Of a stretch of DNA of 64,000 nucleotides, positions 13,594-27,100 are shown in pieces. Made by a program: the position numbers and the translations under genes. The notes under the pieces are model-generated. The model was not told the origin of the DNA and did not search any database. It was given only the letters and a program-made list of their open reading frames with translations. This DNA comes from Tetragonia tetragonoides (lineage: Eukaryota; Streptophyta; Magnoliopsida; Caryophyllales; Aizoaceae), in contig CM076143.1 in the NCBI GenBank assembly GCA_038025085.1, positions 36,726,501 through 36,790,500 on the forward strand, given 5' to 3'. Positions within the stretch are counted from its first letter, which is position 1, and every line of letters starts with the position of its first letter.

Positions 13594-13816
13594 GTAATGA
13601 ATGATGATATTCACTACCAATGACCCATGATTACATGAGCCATGAGAGCTACTTTCATTTATTTTTGTCATATGAACATTTTGTTTAATTACTTCTTTCA
13701 CAATTATTTTTTTTACAAAACACATGTTCTTCTGGGCACCATTATGTTAAAATAAATCTAATTAATTTGACTCCAACTGAGTACTATTTTGAAAAGGTGG
13801 TGGCGGTGTGGGGAGA

Positions 13817-14395
13817 ATATGATTGGGTACTGGTTGGATTCTTCACGAATTGAAATAGAATCTATCATCTATTATTGTACTGGGTACTAATTTTGAGATT
13901 TGGGATTCAAATCTATTTAAACCAGTTTCAAATTTTCAAGATTCGAAATTGAATTTTTTATATGCCGAGTGGGGTATCAAATACCCCTTCTCTTTCAAAA
14001 ATGAGTTTAGTAATTTTTTAAAAAGAATAATTTTGTATTTATCATCCAAGGCAAATAGCAGTTATACCCAAAAAAATTCCCCAAACACAACAAAATATTT
14101 GCAACATACAATACCATTCATAAAACGTTACTCCTACAACTCAAATACACAACCAATAAGAAATGTGGTGAATTTTATCAGATAAACACTAGTTTGGTCC
14201 AGGTTTCGTGTACCAATCTGGAATCGATTAACACAAGGGAACCAATAGGTTTCGGGATCCAAAATTCGAAGTTTTGAAATCAAAATGCTTTTGAGATGGA
14301 TTATGCGTGGATACAGTATAAGTCATAATAGGTTCCAGTTTCAAACCCGGCTGGTCCGATCCAATTCCAGTTATATACCATGTACCCAATACTTT
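13817..14395. repeat. Probable hAT-derived repeat rich in GGTTC/GATTC motifs
   Basis: The left part begins near GATTGGGTACTGG and the right part ends near GTACCCAATAC, a weak inverted match. The interior has the degenerate GGAATCGATT and CCAATTCCAG content typical of short hAT derivatives. I could not define a target duplication. Confidence 0.35.
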
Positions 14396-15490
14396 TACTC
14401 ATCCGTAGTGGTTGCTACACCAGATGATCAATTGATATCAAATGGCGATCAATTTAGACTTAGAGTATATCATGTCATTTTTTAGCTTATGTATTGATAC
14501 AAGAAAATAAGGGACAAAAAATTTGTGCGATTAGTCACCTATTTATAGACATTTAATGAAAATGCGTGTTGTTTGGATAACGTTAGTTGGTTAGTAGTAG
14601 TTAATTATAATTCAAAATTCTCAACAAAACAGAAATAGTCATGTGTGTGGGTGTATACTCCTATGAGTCATAACATATTACCCACCAAATAGTTTTACTT
14701 AACACTAATAAATTACTACATATAATCCCTTTTGAATGTTTCTCACTCTTCTTATGTGAGATAAAGTTCTTACCTACAAATTTACAATTTACTTCACATT
14801 GTGAAAATTGTTTTAAACCAATCCATCCCTTTGCATTAATAAGGATATCACATATGCAAAAGTTTTGAGGAATGAGATGTTATGCTACGCTTGATCGTGG
14901 TAGCAATTTTTTAGTGTCACGATAACAGATTAACGATGTCACCTTTTCTAAAGTCCTAAAAATCTGATAGCAAGTTGTGATTCACGTGGGTAAAAACAAG
15001 TAGCGAAGTGAAAATTAAAGAATTTTTTTTATTGGATACCGAACACTGAGTACCATCACCATTGTTACCGAAAAAATAGAAAATGTTCGCACTTGGGAAG
15101 CTTTTTACATGGCCAAATGGTCATGGCCCAAACTTAAAAATAAAACGGAAATAAAATTCTACGTGGAGGATCTGTGTTTTTAAATTCCTACATAACATAT
15201 ATTTTAACTCTTTAACACATATATGCAAATACTCTTTTTCACATTTGCATCTTTTTCAAATTAGGCATTATGAACTCCATCTTTCTCTAAGCTTCTCTTT
15301 GTGACACTTCTACAATGGATTAAACTATTCAACAATCTTTAATAAAATAAAAAAAAAAATTTGTTGGGATTTTTCTTCAATTCAAAATTCTGAACTGATT
15401 ATTATTGGTGGGAAATCCTGCGAGTGTAGTTCAAATGCTAATACCTTTGAATTCTACTCTAAAGGTTTTAGGTTTGAATTCTCTTAGAGT
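14396..15490. other. Intergenic, no feature seen
   Basis: AT-rich sequence without a convincing frame, paired termini or large repeat. Confidence 0.5.
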
Positions 15491-16113
15491 TAGGGATGAC
15501 AATGGGGCGAAGCAGGGTGAATATAGGTATATCCATATTCATACCCACACGATTACGGTCAATCTGCCAATTGCCCTTCCCCGCCAAGGGTAAGATACCT
15601 AAAACCATCCCCGCCCCGGTGGGTATGAGATGGGAACCACACCCGTTCCAATTACCTAGCGGGTATTCATACCCACATAATACCCGTCCAAAATCCATTT
15701 GTTACCCCGCCTTAAAACCACTTAATACCCGCCACATAAAGCAAAATTTGTTGATACTCTATGGACAGTTGGACATATGAAAACATGTGACTCACACTCA
15801 CAAATTCACAATTACAGTATATTTAACAAACAAACCCAATAAACATGTAAATTGTGTCATTATTACAAACATCAATACTAAAATACATTTGAACAAATTG
15901 TGTTAATACATTTTGTATTTAGAATTTTTACACTTTTTTATTTTTAGGTGGGTATGAGGCGGATATCCAGTTGGAGAATAACACAAACCATTACCTCGGC
16001 GGTTTTGCTTTTTCAAAATCATCCCCGCCTGACTCTTCCCCATTTCCGTCCAATTAGGGCACATGCAGAACAGAATCCACCTTTACCCGCCCCACTACCA
16101 TCTCTATTCCCTA
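15491..16113. mobile_element. hAT-like non-autonomous element, ~620 bp
   Basis: The left end TAGGGATGACAATGGGGCG and the right end, read inward as TAGGGAATAGAGATGG, are related. Flanks CTTAGAGT and CTTAGGCC share five of eight bases, so the target duplication is decayed or the end is off by a few bases. The inside is rich in TACCC and CCCGCC motifs and encodes nothing. Confidence 0.5.
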
Positions 16114-16217
16114 CTTAGGCCACAAGAGATTTTCGTGGTGGTTAACTTTGGGACTTATGAGATAAATCAAACAAAGTTTGGATGTTTATGTTATCGGAAA
16201 AAAAAAACATATTATTA

Positions 16218-16383
16218 AGGATCCTCTCCATTTTATACAAGAAATGGAGGCTTCTATTTCCTAAATCAAGGGTTAGATCTTCTTCTCTCTTTTACTTGTT
16301 TGTATTTTATACAAGAAAGGAGATCCAACCTTCCATTTAAGAAATAGAACCCCTCTATTTCTTGTATAAAATGGAGAGGATCT
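16218..16383. mobile_element. Hairpin MITE, ~166 bp, with ~45-bp near-perfect arms
   Basis: The left arm (AGGATCCTCTCCATTTTATA, then CAAGAAATGGAGG) is mirrored by the right arm (CCTCTATTTCTTG, then TATAAAATGGAGAGGATCT). TA, or a mismatched TTA/TAG, flanks the arms. The transcript would fold into one long hairpin. Confidence 0.75.
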
Positions 16384-16649
16384 TAGCTCGATGGAAACAA
16401 AATTACTGTAATTATAATTTTTAAATTTCATTCTATAAACATATTATTTATGTTTGATATGACAATCGGTGCTTGTGCGCTCTCACAAAAGCTTGATGAT
16501 GAGTAGTAGAGTAAGTAACGATGGTCGTTCAACGCCATTAATCTCGAGTTAAAAATATGTGCATTTTTAATTTTTCATCAAGTATAGAAAATATAAAAAT
16601 CTATTAAAAACCCAGAAGCCCATATATATAGAGCACGTTCTTAGTTTTT

Positions 16650-16867
16650 TACGAGTGCGATTTTGGTCACCGAAGTAACCCAAAGAGGCAAAGATTCACA
16701 TTCATCAAACATCAATGGCGGATATGTATCGAGAAATTAGCCCTAACATTCCGTCAAAATCAACTATAATCAAAATGGGGATTTCGTTGGTTGAACTTGA
16801 TCACCACTACGACAGGAGAGAGATTGTTGATTAGGATACTGCTCACTGCTCAGTCATGAATTCCGAG
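16650..16867 (+). other. Candidate non-coding first exon (possibly of ZIFL)
   Basis: A moderately GC-balanced block ends in GAG/GTAATC, a plausible splice donor at 16867/16868. It sits 1.26 kb before the ZIFL start codon and could be the 5' UTR exon of that gene. It could also be the remnant of another gene. No acceptor could be assigned with confidence, though GGGGCAG/AGCAC just before 18110 is possible. Confidence 0.3.
16715..16834 (+). CDS. Short frame of 39 codons in the candidate leader exon (uORF?)
   Basis: ATG at 16715 opens a frame encoding MADMYREISPNIPSKST, followed by a MGISLVELDHHYD segment, ending with TAG at 16832-16834. Its composition is balanced and looks more protein-like than the surrounding AT-rich DNA. 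I do not recognise it. If the exon belongs to ZIFL this would be an upstream open reading frame. Otherwise it could be a fragment of an unrelated gene. Confidence 0.25.
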   Translation: MADMYREISPNIPSKSTIIKMGISLVELDHHYDRREIVD

Positions 16868-18126
16868 GTAATCTTTGTAATTGCAATTTCTTCCTTTTCT
16901 TTTTAGCTTTATTTGAATTTTCATTTCTACGTTTTTTAATTTTATGATTAATTAATTTTATTTTTGCGTTGTTTATTTGGGTTTGAGTTCTGATCAGTCT
17001 TTAATTGATACGATTATTGAAATTTTGTTACACTTGTAAATGTTTCTACCCTATATCAAAGGCTTCATTTTGTTTGTTTAAGTTAACAATCTTCTCTAAA
17101 CATCCTAATTGTTTTTATGGTTCCTAAATTGATAAAACATCAATAGATTGAGCTGTTTTTTTTCTTCTTAAGTGTACCAAAATCTATAGTATATCAATAG
17201 TAAAATATGAAGTTGTGGAACTATTTGAAATTGAAATATATAACTCATAAGATTTAAGAAAAAGTTGGCAAAAAAGAAAAAAAATATAGATATAGACATA
17301 TCAAAAGATTTTGTTTTTATTTAAAAGAAAAAGGAGTCATGGGTCTTGTACAGTTGTAGTTTTGGCCTTTGGGAGAATAGATTGAAGGAGAAAAATACAA
17401 AAAAAAAACAAAAAAACGAGATAAAAAGCACATTTGCATTTTACGTGGGCGACACTCAGGTAGACCCTTCAAACATTTGATTGCTTAACAATCAAATAAT
17501 TCCCCAGCACTCATATTTGGAACTCTTGAACTTGAAGAGACACTTATGTAAAATAAGTGTGCTTGTCTTGAGCATGTCAGATAATATATCCCGTATGTGA
17601 TAGGTTCAAGCTCTCTCTATGTAATTAACTAGTCTGTTAAATTTTTTATTTATTTTTTGAACTAGTCTGAACAATTGATTAATGAGATTATGAAAGGTAT
17701 CATGGGCCATATTAGGATTGTATAGGTACAATCATAGTTTAATTAAACTTTATTGTTCTTGTCTGATATTGTACTATTCCTCTATATTTTGTATTATTAT
17801 GATTTTGTGTATGTATGTGGTTGACGAGGGTGAACTCCACATTATGCATCAAGTCATGGGTACAAACCTCCCCGGCATGGCTAAGGAGTACCTTGCCCAA
17901 TGTACAACCTTAGTCAAGTAGGGCCGAGCCCTAGTGTTACAAGTCATTGCTTGTTTACTAACGAGATACGTTTCTCGTGTATTATTTGTTTGAAGTTGAT
18001 TGGAACTTTTCCCGAATTCAATTCTCTACTTATTGTCGAATGACAGCATAATACCAAAGGGAAGCTGGTTATATATAGGACAATCTATATACTGTGAGGG
18101 GCAGAGCACAAGCCTTCTGGTGAAAC

Positions 18127-21100
18127 ATGGGGGATGATAGTAGCAAAGTCCCTCTGTTGCAGAAGGTATACTATGAAGATTGTCCTGGATGCATCATAGA
18201 AAAGCGCAAAGATACCCAACAAGGGGTGCCCTGGAAAACTCTGGCTAGCGTTTGGATCATCGTGCTCTGCAGTGGTATGTTTGCCTTCATGATCATCCTT
18301 TTTTCTCTTCTTGTTTTTTGAATATTATAGAGGTTTTTCGGCCTCTTTTGTTTCCCAGCTTTTCACAAAAATGGGATTATTGATCTTGTTCTTATGTTTG
18401 CGGTTGAGCGGTCATACTTCTGTAGGGAGAAGGTGGGGATCAGAGGCCAATGTATCTAGGACAGGATAGAGATTTAGGATGATATTGAAGATCAATAAAT
18501 GTTGTAGTTTCATTGGAATATTGTCATAAAGGAATTTTAAACAGTCTTCATGATGCATATTTCCCAAAATATATAGTCTAGAAATTTTAAGGTTTCAGAT
18601 CCTGTAACTCAATTTGTTTTGTAGGCAGCTTATGATCAAGATTTTGTAAGTTGACTTTAAAAAGTCATGTATGGCAACAGAGGGGGTCAGGGTAGATTCT
18701 AACTCATGCATTGTGCGTGTCTCATTATGTGAGCTTTGAACATATGAAAAATATCAGAACATGCTTGCTACATTTTCTGGCTGGCTGGCTGTAAATCCCT
18801 GTCTCATTATGTGAGCTTTGAACATATGAAAAATATCAGAACATGCTTGCTACATTTTCTGGCTGGCTGGCTGTAAATCGGAACATGATTGATCCTTTGA
18901 TGCTTGTATGCTGGCTGTAAATCTCGTCACATGTTTGCTACATTTTCTGTTACAAGATTCTCTGTTCTCTTCTTCTTCTTCTTCTTCTTCTTCTCTCTCT
19001 GTTTTTTATTTTTTAGTTTTTGTTTTTATTCTGCTCTGATGTTTGCTTTACTCTGTATCCTTGCAGCTCTGCCTATATCTTCACTTTTCCCCTTCCTCTA
19101 TTTCATGGTAAGTAGGATACAGTAACTGTGATTCACTTATGTGATATATGGTTAAGACGAAATGCTGTCATGGTCAATTCATGGAGCCTGATGTTTTACA
19201 TGCCTACTAATATCAGTGTACTATTGTAGTGTAGATTGAATGGGTAGCTGACAGAATTGTAGGGGTATTATATTAGGCAATGGTTACTCTAATCAGCATG
19301 GCTCTAGTGAGTAGTGAAGGTTGGAAAAGTTTATTATAAGCAATGGGGGAAGCTTACAGCAATCAGCGTGTCTCTAGTTTGTGTTAGTAACAAGGTTGGC
19401 ACATTGTTTTGGAAGACAAATTTGACTTGTGTGTTGTGAGAGTCTGTACTGATTTGGACCAAACCCCAGGTAGTTGGGTCTAAAACGCACAAGGCCACCA
19501 GATTGCCCAGGTCTGACCCCCGTGTGGGTTCACAATTTCATCTTTAGCTAATCTGTTTTTGAAGTTTAATCCATTTTGATTGGTATACATGTTTAACTAC
19601 TTAACTTTGATCAGAATTTGAAATGTCAAATTTAAAGATCAGTTGATGAAATGTAGTTTAACCGAAGAGGAACCGTTTTGGTGACCCTAACCCTTTTCTG
19701 GGTAGAAGAAGAAGGGAATGAATAATTCTTGTTTTCTCATTGATCTGAGGTTTATAAATGATCAAATTTGTTGGTCCTTATGGATGAAAAACCATGGCAT
19801 TATTCGAGCAGATTTTCAGTTCCGAGACCATACCTTTCTCTGAATTTTATTTTTCCTTCACCAGAGGATGGATACTGCAAATCAGACTCCTTATTTTGTG
19901 CCTTTGACTAGAAATGCTCCATACTCCATAGTATGTTACTTGGCTGGGGAGGTGCATCACCTAGAAAAGCATATTATGGAATATGGTTTGAAATATTCCC
20001 AAATCTGAGCTGACAAAAAATCCCGACTGCAGAAATATTTCAAATCCTTATTCTATGTCTTTTGATCCCGATTTGTAATAGTGCATTACCTAGAAATCTT
20101 AAAGTTATCCCCAACTCTGAGCTGATAGAAATCCCTCTTGCATTATCCTCTTGCGAGTGATTGTGAGGAAGGCCACTGGATACTGGTAAGAATATTACTG
20201 CAACTATATAATCTTAAGTACTTAATTATGGATGCTATGCCATTACATTGTGGCAATTGTATAATCTTTTGTGGTTGTTAATCAAATGCCATTTTATATC
20301 AAGCACATTATAATTAGTGAGTTCATGCCAAAACAATACTCCGATGTCCTTTATGTTTTGTCAATAAAGTTAACATCAGTTTTTGATGCTTTGAGCAATA
20401 TATTCAGTTAAACCTATGTGCACACATTTTTCTTTCATTTGTAGATAAGGGACTTCCATATAGCTGAACGAGAGGAAGATGTGGGATATTATGCTGGTTT
20501 TGTAGGTGAGTTTAATTACCTTTCGTACCTGTTTTATAGACCAGACTGTATCTCTTGTTTCTGTCTTTATTTAATAACAACTTATTGTGTCATTTCATGT
20601 TGAAGGATCTGCTTTTATGCTGGGAAGGGCATTGACATCTATTTTCTGGGGACAGGCTGCTGATAGATATGGTCGGAAACCTGTTATTATATTCAGAACA
20701 ACATCTGTGTTAGTAACTTATTATCTTGATTCCAACTTTTGTTACCTTCTCAAGCTTTCTCTCTTCCTGGATTTGAAAAGTTAGACAAATGAGTATATCT
20801 TCATTAGCTATGTGATCATATTTCATCTCAGGGTCATTTTCAACACTCTCTTTGGCTTCAGTAAAAACTTCTGGATGGCAATCTCAACAAGATTTCTACT
20901 GGGAAGTTTAAATGGGTTGGTTGGACCTATAAAGGTAAGGTTGTAGACTTGCAGCTTCACAAACTTCTTCACAATGTTATGGCTGGAGCACATATTTAGT
21001 AATCATTAATTGGAATCACCTTTTGTTACCGAAATTTTATTTTTGTCTGTGACATTTCAACATTTGTATGCAACCAGGCATATATATCTGAGGTTTGTCG

Positions 21101-24100
21101 AGAAGAACATCAAGCCGTAGGCATGTCAGTTGTAAGCTTCATTTACCCACCCTCTGTCCAACTACATATAAATTATGAAGTTGTTACTGAGAAAAGTACG
21201 TTTTCTCTATTGTCATGCATTTACCTTTTGCAGATTACTACAGCCTGGGGCATAGGATTGATTATTGGGCCAGCAATTGGAGGTTTACTTGCACAAGTAA
21301 ACTTATATCTCTCTATTTCGTACTCTTTATTATGTTTATGATACAACTTTGCTGCCAATTTTGATGCGCGGATTGTTATGTGTAAATTTGTCATACAAAT
21401 ATACAATACAAACTTTATCTCTACACGCAGTCGAGCTCAAATTCCTTCTTTAGAATAATCAGAGCCATGACTAACTGAAACAAGAACTAGGAAAGAGCAT
21501 GAGTGAGAAATCTTACCATTTTTGTTTATAATTCCATGGTTTTCTTGAAGATCCCTTATCCTTGGAAGCAAACATAGTACCTCATACATTTCGTGTCAAA
21601 TAGATATGGGTGGGTCAGTGAAATATGTGATAGCGGACTCTGAGCCAAGAGCTCTCTTAACATTTTAACATTGTAACCATGAGCCTCCTGAGAGTTGTGA
21701 GGCAGTGGTGGGTTATGCTACAGTATGAAGTATGAACCCTGTGTGTTTTACAGTATGGTCCTTATCTGTGTCTTGAATAGTTTTGTTCATAGCTGTCGCA
21801 TGGTGCCAATGGTTTGGACAACCTAGCTTTCTTTTCGGTAGTCGGTAGATCCTTCTGTTATATCCAGAAGTGGCAATTTTTTTTAGTGTCTGCAATTGAA
21901 TAATCTGACACGTTTTGTCTCAAACTTCAGCCTGCAGAAAAATACCCTCATATAATCTCCAAGGGATCATTGCTTGGAAGGTCCGTTTTCACATGCCTTC
22001 GGTTTTAGTAGCTGGCATAGTCCAATGCCCATCTTTTGATCTGCTTCAGATGTTATAATACGGCCATTCTTTTGCTGCAGATTTCCATACTCATTGCCCT
22101 GCCTTTCCATATCAGTTTTGGCAGTGGTAGTGACTATTGCCACATTTTGGCTTCTGGTGAGTCCCTGGATAAGTCTGCTCTCATATAGATTGTTATTTCA
22201 GTACTGAAGCTTACTCTTCTGTTTTTTTTCCCTTCCCATAAGCAAATTGCTGTTCAGTATGTCTCAAATAAAGCGATATTGCTTTTTCAATAAAGTTGTC
22301 ATCAATCTTTCTTTTAAGTTAGTATGGTAAAAATTACTGCTGTCAGCACACACAGCTGGATGTGCTGTGATTGGCACTGAAAATTTTCCAGCTGTCTAAA
22401 CGTTCATGTTCATATTCCTGAAGCCGCTATAACATAAACAGCTGAAGTCAAAGTTGTTATGAACTGCATACAAAATTGAGGAACTGAGTATGACCCTGTT
22501 CATAATAAGCTTCTTGGCTGACTGAAGGTGAACAAGAGTTCGTGAATGTTTTATGTGTATTGAAAATTTTGGTACATAAGTAAAATAAAAACTGGATTTC
22601 TTGTTAGGTCCAGATTTTATATTTTCTTGTGTAGAGAGGAGGAAGATACTTTGGACGTTCTTATTCCCCCGTAATATTTATTTTCCTTATAATTCTTTTT
22701 TACCATTTCCTTCGTTGTCCTGTCTCTTTGAGCACTTGGAGATGGAGCCGCCTCATTGACATCTTTTGTAACTGTTGAGCTTGTCATGCTAACTGGGGCA
22801 TTTGACTAGGTAGTTTTTTAGTTTGGAATTGAATAGTCGCATGCAAACAATCAGATGAGTGTTATCTATTGATTGAATTTTGTAAGCAGTATATATTCCC
22901 TCTACTAGCTCAGCATATATACAGTGTTAATAAATCAATTAAGAGTTACTCGGCTTCAGAGAAATTGGCATAATTTGTTGTAATTTCTTGAAGACAACTT
23001 GTCCTCTGGTGCTGTTTTCACAGCTCTGTTAACACAAATTTTCTTTTATCTAAAAGTAAATCAATTGAGTGTAACGAGTCAGCTGTCAGTGCAAAACCAG
23101 TGGTCGCAACACAAACTCTTGGCAACACTTCCCATATTACTTAATGCTTTTATCGGGATATCAGTTTTCTTCTTTCTCAGTAGTAGCCTAGTAGGACTTC
23201 AGCTCTTAATTTTTATTTCATTTATAATTTTCATCTTCTTCTCCCTTGTATTATAACATGTTAACTGCATTATTTTCTGTCTCTTCTCTGTATCATCTCA
23301 CTGAGTAAAGTAACCTCTGTATCATCTTCTGATTTTCATAAGTGCCAACTTAAGAAGCTTGACATGCAACACATTGTATGCAGATGATGTCAACCAAATT
23401 TTAGACAAGAGTTAACTAATTGTGTTCTCATGCAGGAGTCGATGCATGTGCACAAAGTAAAAAATTCATCAGGTGATCATTCCTATGAAGCTCTGGAAGC
23501 TGCAGATAATAGATCAGATGACAACAGTAATGGAGGGAAAATTGGAACTCCTAAAAGAAGCTTATATAAAAATTGGCCACTCATGTCCTCTGTGCTTGTG
23601 TATTGCATTTTCTCACTTCATGATATGGCTTACACAGAGGTATAATTTATACTTCATTTCTGTACTTCTACAGTGAAAATATTATTGTTATTTTTAGATA
23701 AAGAGAGTAGTATTAATAGTAAAGAAGCGGAATTACATTCTAAGAGGACAAGGACTCCTCAAAAGGACTTCTACAGTGAAATTGTTATTGACAAAATAAC
23801 TGCTTCAGAATTTCTGCTATGACCTTAGATAATTCCACTGGTTACCAATTTACCATACAAGTTGCATAGCAAGCATATCCCGAATTACTATTTCATATTA
23901 TCTACATTGCTAATGTCATGCTATACCATGAAGACATGGTGAATAGATTTATTAGACATGAATGAGCAATGCCCGGAGCTGGAAAGTAAATAAGCTTTTA
24001 CATCACTGGGACTTACAGCTGGCAAAATCTGACCCAACCCCATAACCGACTTGGCAACAACCCGAATCGACAAAGACTCAACCTGCTAATGACTGAACCC

Positions 24101-27100
24101 GAAGTTACCCAACCCAAGGTTTTACAGGACAAAACCCAATGACCTGCTTTTCGACCCGGCCTGCAAATTACCGGATCCGACCTGTTTTCCAGGGTCAACT
24201 GGGACTAGTTGGTTTGGATCTTCAACTATTATTTGTCCCTCTTAGAGCACTTTTTGTTGTACCGTGCTGCTTAGCTAGTTATTGTTGATGACTTACCACA
24301 GAAACCTGTCTAGTGCCACTGTAGTGAAGTATTTGTGATTTCAATCACTAACAATTTTGAATTTAGTGAAACCAATTTTGGAATTATTGAAAATTCTTCA
24401 TCATTTTAAATTTCATGAAGTCGTTTGTGTGTGAACTTTATCCTCACAAAGTTGATTTGTCATCTTTAAGTGAGTTATGGACTTATAAATGATGAAATTC
24501 AGTTAATCATTTGTTATCCAGTGCTATTGGGAGAACTCGAAGTCAAATAATTTTGAACTTTGTCCATTATCCTGAGTTATGGACTTATAAATGATGAAAT
24601 TCAGTTACTCATTTGTTATCCAGTGCTATTGGGAGAACTTGATGTCAAATAATTTTGAACTTTGTCCATTCCATTATCCATTACTTTAAACATCCCCTTA
24701 AGTGATCTTTGTTTTCAGTTTTTAGGTTCTCATTTGTCTATTTGTTTTCAGATATTCTCGTTGTGGGCGGTCAGCCCAAGGAAGCTAGGGGGATTGAGCT
24801 ACTCAACAGAGGATGTCGGTTCTGTTCTTGCTGTCACAGGTAAAAAGCAACAGTTCATTGCATATGATCTTGTTCCCTATCATAAACTCTTCAAAATCTC
24901 AGACCATGCAAGAGCACATAAGGTTTTTTGATGTAGATAAGAAGTTTTCACATTGATGTGTAATTTTGTGATTATGTATTTTTGTTTAAGTTCACTTTGA
25001 TGTTGAATTACCATGTTGAGTCCTGGAAACTAGTCTTGCATATTATGCTAGTAATGCCCTGAATGTCAAAAGATGTTACTAATGGAACTGCAATAACAGC
25101 TGGATAAAAAAAGGTCTGGAGCTCGTTGTTTGACTGCCACTGGGAGAATAGTACCCATTCACATCACATCCCTCAGGGAGCAATGGACCACCCAATTGCA
25201 GAATACCATCCTGCACAAGAGTTGAACCTCAGAACCCTATCATGCTCTCTTTTGCAATTACGTATTTGGGAGAGGGTTGAGAGACGTATGAAGGTTTTCT
25301 GTACCGAATTCTGATGTCTTGTCTTTTTTCTTGCATAGATATTTAAAACTATACTAATGTGAATGTGAGTTTGTCATACATGCAACGAACTCTAACATGA
25401 AGATCAAAATCCAACCCTCTTGAAATCACCAATAAATGTTTTTTCTGCAGTCTGTTACTCTGAGAAGTTAACCAAGAAATCATCCTAAATAAACAATTGT
25501 ATTTGTCCAGATTCAATACATCTTTATTTATTTCAAAAAACTAACTTACGCCTTGCAATTATTTGGTGCTTTTATCCGTGATCCCCTTGGAGTTTTTGTA
25601 CGGAAAAATATTTTGATGTTAATGGCATGTAAGGCGATGCTTGTACTGTACATATAATTGACAAATGTATGCAACACAGCAATCCTAGACTTTGCTAGTG
25701 AAATGTGGTGACTTGTGAGGGTGTGAAAAGCAGATGTCCGTTGACATACTGACTTGTTTGTGTTGTATCTTGTCAAAAAGTGAATTTGTCTGTATTTCAT
25801 TATGCAAGATGACCTGACAGTTTCTGTTTCTTCTTTTCTTTCTTCCCCTTTTTGGTTTCTTTCAATTGTCAGGTTTTGGTATGTTGATCTTTCAGCTTTT
25901 CTTATATCCATACATGAACCAAATCTTTGGGCCGATTATGGTGGCTCAGATCTGTGGGGTATGCTTTCTGCATTCTTTTAAGTATTCAAGGCTGTTGCCC
26001 TTGACCAATAAGGTAATGATATTGATTCCTCCTACTTCCTTGCAGGTTCTGTCCATACCTCTGTTACAATGTTACCCTATGATAGCTTTGTTATCAGGGT
26101 TAGGCCTAACAGTGCTGATAAATTCTGCCTCTGTGATCAAGAATGTCCTCTCAATAAGTTAGAATGATGGGCTGTTTCTTCTACCATGCTTCTTGTTTTT
26201 TACCTTTCGGTGTTGGGGAAGGAGGGGTTTGTTCGCCGTGGAAGGGGGAAAGAGGGGTGGGTTGAAAGAAGCCGAATGCATGGATTCACAAGTGACACAA
26301 GATATAACAGATTGGCATAGTATTTTTGTTGCTGTTCTTAGTGTTGTTGTTATTGCTGTCCTGTCTTTGTTTTTATTTCCTTCGTGTGTGTGGGTGGGGC
26401 GGTGGAGGGTTAAAGGATGTTTATGGCTACCGAAAAAGAGCCAACAGTGCCGTGTAAAGATTATATCCATTTGGAAGATATTTATCACGAGGTAACCTCC
26501 CATCGCCCCCCTCCACCCTAAGAGAGAAATTAAAGAAAGAATGGAGGCTTGAAAGCTTACATGCACATCTGTGCGTAGTAATAATTTTCCTCGTGCTTGC
26601 AATAAAGAAGCATCCTGCAGGACAAACTATATTATGGAGCTTCTCCATGGAACAATATTCCTTGTATTCTGTTGCAAAATGTTCATGTATTTATTATATC
26701 TTCTCTCTGATCAAAACAATGATATTGTTTTTTTATTTCAAGTGAATCATATTTTCTCTCTTATTTCTGAATTTTCAATTTCTTGATCAGATATGCATGG
26801 TGACCAGCACATTAATTCTACAAAATAGTGCCGTGGTAACTTTTCCTTTCCATTATTTCCTTAGTGGATGTTTACCATTGTATGTATTGATAAGATTTTC
26901 ATCAAGTCACTTGAGCTGAATACATTGTCTACAACAGGAGCAAGAACAACGTGGAGCTGCTAATGGCATTTCAATGACTGCCATGTCCCTTTTCAAATCA
27001 GTTGGTCCAGCATGTGGTGGTGCATTGTAAGTGCCTCAGTTTTTCAGCATTCATGATGCACTCAATATTTTCATTTCTTCCTTGCTTTTTGACCGAAATT

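Noticed and set aside
17830..17935. SINE-like or tRNA-like block upstream of ZIFL
   Set aside because: A weak B-box-like word only; no A box at the right spacing and no flanking duplication.
25126..25314. SINE candidate in ZIFL intron 11 (GAGTTGAACCTCAG)
   Set aside because: No matching A box or target duplication could be found.
25546..25911. 121-residue minus-strand frame in ZIFL intron 11
   Set aside because: It overlaps exon 12 on the opposite strand and has no recognisable domain.
26193..26602. Open frames on both strands in ZIFL intron 13
   Set aside because: No recognisable motifs, G-rich skewed composition, and located within an intron defined by flanking exons.
26154..26790. U12-type AT-AC intron
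   Set aside because: The donor ATAAGT does not match ATATCC and the intron ends in AG, so a mutated GT donor is simpler.
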